DNA of 64,000 bases from Cryptomeria japonica (lineage: Eukaryota > Streptophyta > Pinopsida > Cupressales > Cupressaceae): NCBI RefSeq assembly GCF_030272615.1, contig NC_081413.1, positions 161,758,849 to 161,822,848 of the forward strand, read 5' to 3'. Each line of letters starts with the position of its first letter. Within the stretch, counting starts at the first letter, position 1. The translations under genes and the position numbers were made by a program. A model generated the notes under the pieces. The model was not told where the DNA came from and searched no databases. It saw nothing but the letters and a program-made list of their open reading frames with translations. This document shows positions 61,745 through 64,000 of this stretch, in pieces.

Positions 61745-64000
61745 TTAAGCATAATATCTACGCAAGTGCATAGCATTAATAGGTTCTTTAAGAGGCGTAC
61801 CTTCTACATCCGCTATTTTGTAAGCACCTGATCCATAATCCTCAATAACGATATATGGTCCAAGCCAATTAGGACTAAATTTTCCCTTTTCAGCAGGCAA
61901 GGCATTCACATTGTGTTGATTCTCATAAAGGACTAAGTCACCTACTGAGAAGGAACGTTGAATAACCTTGTCATTATAGCCTCGTTGTAGAGTTTTGTGA
62001 TACGCTTGAATATGCTCAAGAGCATTTATGCGCTGTTCATCAAGCATCTCAAGCTGTTGAAGTCGTTGTTCCCTATAAGAGTCATCATCTACTATACCTT
62101 TGAGAGAAACCCTAAGTGATGGAATCTCTAATTCTAAGGGCATAATAGCATCAGCACCATAAACAAGATTATAAGGAGTAGTTCCCGTAGCAATTCGTAC
62201 ACTCGTTCGGTAGGCCCAAAGAGCATAGATCAGCTGGTTACTCCAATCCTTACCATGCTTATTCACGGTTTTGCGAAGAATTTGTTCAATTATCTTATTG
62301 GATGATTCAGCTTGACCATTTGATTGAGGATAGTATGGTGTAGAAAATCGATGTTTGATATGATACTTCTCGAGGAATTTCTTCACGTACTTGTTCTTAA
62401 ATGATGTCCCATTATCTGAGATTATAGTAGAAGGTATCCCGAACCGAGAAATGATGTTTTCTAGAAGAAATTGACAAATCACTTCAGCAGTAGTAGAGCG
62501 AAGAGGAATAGCTTCTACCCACTTCGTAAAGTAATCTATTGCAGTTATAATGAAGGTGTGTCCTTGAGATGAAGGAGGAGAAATTTTTCCAATAAGATCC
62601 AAACCCCATGCGGAGAAAGGCCAAGAAGCTACTTGAGAACAAAGTTCTTGGGCAGGAGCATGAATCAGATTATTGTGTTGTTGACATTGATGACATTTCT
62701 TAACAAATGAAAAGGAATCCTTCTGCATAGTTTGCCAATAGTATCCCATATGAAGCAATCTATGAACCAAGGATTTGCCCCCAAAATGCCCCCCACAGGC
62801 ACCTGAATGTGCCTCTTCAAGAGCAACGGGGATTTCCGACTTGTTAAGACAACGAAGAAGAAGACCATCATAACCCCTTCGATAAAGGACATTAGAAAGG
62901 ATGATATATCTAGCAGACAGCTTGCAGATTCTAGCCCTAGTGTTCCTATTAGCGGAATCAGGAAAGGTACCATCGGTCAAATATCTTACGATATGCGAGA
63001 ACCATTCATCTGAGTCTACAAAGTCACAACATGTTATCAAGCTAGAATCATCTTCAATAGCCGGAGAAATAAGATTGTGAATAACGAAATTAAGATCGAC
63101 CATAGGGTCCTCTAAAGATACTAGAGAAGCCACACATGCCATTGCATCCGCATGTCGATTATCTTTTCGAGGAACGGGTTCCATGGTATAAGAATCAAAA
63201 TTTTGTAATAAAGAGATAGCAAGATCTTTATATTGTGATAATTTGTCTTGTTTTGCTTGATATATTCCTGTTACTTGTCTTATAATCAATTGCAAATCTC
63301 CATAGATATGTATGTGTTTTATGTTCAGAGCCAAGGTTGCTTTTATTCCCGCTATAAGAGCCTCATACTCAGCAATGTTATTGGTACACAGGAAATTTAG
63401 ACGATATGACAAAGGAATGGACTTCTTTGTAGGAGAAATCAGAACAACACCTGCCCCCAATCCCGTACGACATTTAGAGCCATCAAAGTATAACTCCCAA
63501 GTTTCATCTTTCTCTATAGAAAGAATGAAGTCATCAGGAAAGGACTCAGGGTTAGGGAAGGAGAAAGGCAAAGGGGCCTCAACTAGGTGATCGGTCAACG
63601 CTTGTCCTTTAATTGCTCTTTGGGAAACAAACTTAAGGTCAAATTCAGTTAACATCATAACCCACTTAGATAGACGTCCTGATAAATCAGTTTTAGAGAA
63701 AAGATGCTTCAAAGGATCAAACTTAACCATGACATGGACTTCTGAATTTAAAAGATAATGTCTCAATTTCTGAGTCGCAAATACCAAGGCCAAGCATTGT
63801 CTTTCTATCGCAGAATATCGGGTCTCATAATCGAGTAAGGTACGACTTATGTAATAAACCGGACATTCCTTACCATCTTTATCATGTTGTGCTAACAATG
63901 CTGTGAGAGCATGAGAAGAAGTAGCTATATACAGAAGGAAGGGTTTAGAAGATTCGGCAGGTTGAAGAATAGGAGGACTAGCCAAATACACTTTTAAATC
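61745..64000 (-). CDS. H pol: RT end, RNase H, second RNase H, integrase (5' partial)
   Basis: Frame open from the window edge to TAA at 61745-61747 (about 750 codons seen). It starts near the RT thumb (YLASPPIL) and continues into the retroviral-type RNase H (YYISRTLLDYETRYSAIE, SGRLSKWVMMLTEFD). A second RNase H of the Tat type follows (WELYFDGSKCRTGLGAGVVL, NNIAEYEALIAGIKA, IYGDLQLIIRQ, NRHADAMA; catalytic D, E, D and D visible). The integrase has the zinc site HSGACGGH...CHQC, the core GLDLIG, SDNGTSFKN and NGQAESSNK (D, D, E), and the C-terminus FSVGDLVLYEN to NAMHLRRYY. The first part of pol, including the RT active site, is outside the window. No stop or frameshift is seen. Confidence 0.95.
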   Translation of the reverse strand, partial: DLKVYLASPPILQPAESSKPFLLYIATSSHALTALLAQHDKDGKECPVYYISRTLLDYETRYSAIERQCLALVFATQKLRHYLLNSEVHVMVKFDPLKHLFSKTDLSGRLSKWVMMLTEFDLKFVSQRAIKGQALTDHLVEAPLPFSFPNPESFPDDFILSIEKDETWELYFDGSKCRTGLGAGVVLISPTKKSIPLSYRLNFLCTNNIAEYEALIAGIKATLALNIKHIHIYGDLQLIIRQVTGIYQAKQDKLSQYKDLAISLLQNFDSYTMEPVPRKDNRHADAMACVASLVSLEDPMVDLNFVIHNLISPAIEDDSSLITCCDFVDSDEWFSHIVRYLTDGTFPDSANRNTRARICKLSARYIILSNVLYRRGYDGLLLRCLNKSEIPVALEEAHSGACGGHFGGKSLVHRLLHMGYYWQTMQKDSFSFVKKCHQCQQHNNLIHAPAQELCSQVASWPFSAWGLDLIGKISPPSSQGHTFIITAIDYFTKWVEAIPLRSTTAEVICQFLLENIISRFGIPSTIISDNGTSFKNKYVKKFLEKYHIKHRFSTPYYPQSNGQAESSNKIIEQILRKTVNKHGKDWSNQLIYALWAYRTSVRIATGTTPYNLVYGADAIMPLELEIPSLRVSLKGIVDDDSYREQRLQQLEMLDEQRINALEHIQAYHKTLQRGYNDKVIQRSFSVGDLVLYENQHNVNALPAEKGKFSPNWLGPYIVIEDYGSGAYKIADVEGTPLKEPINAMHLRRYYA

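Larger units (their letters stand above)
56384..64000 (-). mobile_element. Tat-type Ty3/gypsy element H (3' part; 5' part off the window)
   Basis: On the minus strand: pol (64000 to 61745), a 3.5-kb region with an antisense PMD gene, a 3' internal end shared with G1 and G2, the PPT (57998-58012) and the 3' LTR (57997 to 56384). Pol has no lesion in the 748 codons present and keeps all integrase catalytic residues. H is thus the likely autonomous partner of the G1/G2 family. Its 3' flank is AATAG (56379-56383); the matching duplication should lie beyond its 5' LTR. Confidence 0.85.

Overview
The window looks like nuclear DNA of a seed plant with a large, repeat-bloated genome. A conifer or other gymnosperm is my best guess, but this is inference from style. 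Supporting signs are nested LTR retrotransposons with 1.0-1.7 kb LTRs, Ty3/gypsy elements of the Tat type with a second RNase H, a plant mobile domain (PMD) gene and long decayed intergenic DNA. I found no intact host gene, rRNA, tRNA gene or CRISPR array in the 64 kb. Only one long reading frame has no visible lesion: the partial retrotransposon pol at the right edge.

Layout. 1-2.86 kb: decayed repeats, a 114-bp hairpin, and the integrase tail of an old plus-strand Tat-like element (G0). 2.88-8.58 kb: Ty1/copia element C1 (minus strand, TSD ATATC) inserted into G0; its reverse transcriptase has been removed by an in-frame deletion. 8.6-12.1 kb: the rest of G0 (GGTGAAAACC region, tandem repeats, PPT, 3' LTR). 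12.1-17.1 kb: a low-complexity block with AT, CT and GA tracts around a 1.77-kb array of CATATG-centred palindromes. 17.2-20.6 kb: a minus-strand LTR (K), dispersed small palindromes and a 377-bp TRIM. 20.65-27.92 kb: full-length copia element C2 (minus strand, TSD AGGGG), decayed mainly by TAG stops. 27.9-30.4 and 38.7-39.3 kb: an unknown decayed ORF and a LINE. The LINE is split by G1 (30.385-38.678 kb, plus strand, TSD CCTTC), a non-autonomous Ty3/gypsy element without RT, RNase H or integrase. 42.3-44.7 kb: a copia gag-PR-IN fragment (C3). 45.4-46.4 kb: a degenerate CCGAT-word repeat. 46.5-49.5 kb: a 3-kb decayed ORF broken only by TAG/TAA codons in one frame. 51.3-54.1 kb: copia LTR remnant, then the 3' end of a G1-type element (G2). 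54.1-56.4 kb: gag-protease fragment J (minus strand). 56.4-64 kb: the 3' part of a probably autonomous Tat-type element H (minus strand). It carries pol with two RNase H domains and an integrase, an antisense spliced PMD gene, a PPT and a 3' LTR of the G1/G2 family.

How the parts relate. H and G1 share LTR, PPT and the 3' internal end, so G1 is plausibly mobilised in trans by H-type proteins. The antisense PMD gene has two introns with GT-AG borders; intron 1 holds a GGCGCC minisatellite whose core word recurs in the family's LTRs. Most broken frames carry TAG where glutamine (CAG) is expected, which suggests decay by cytosine deamination, probably under CHG methylation.
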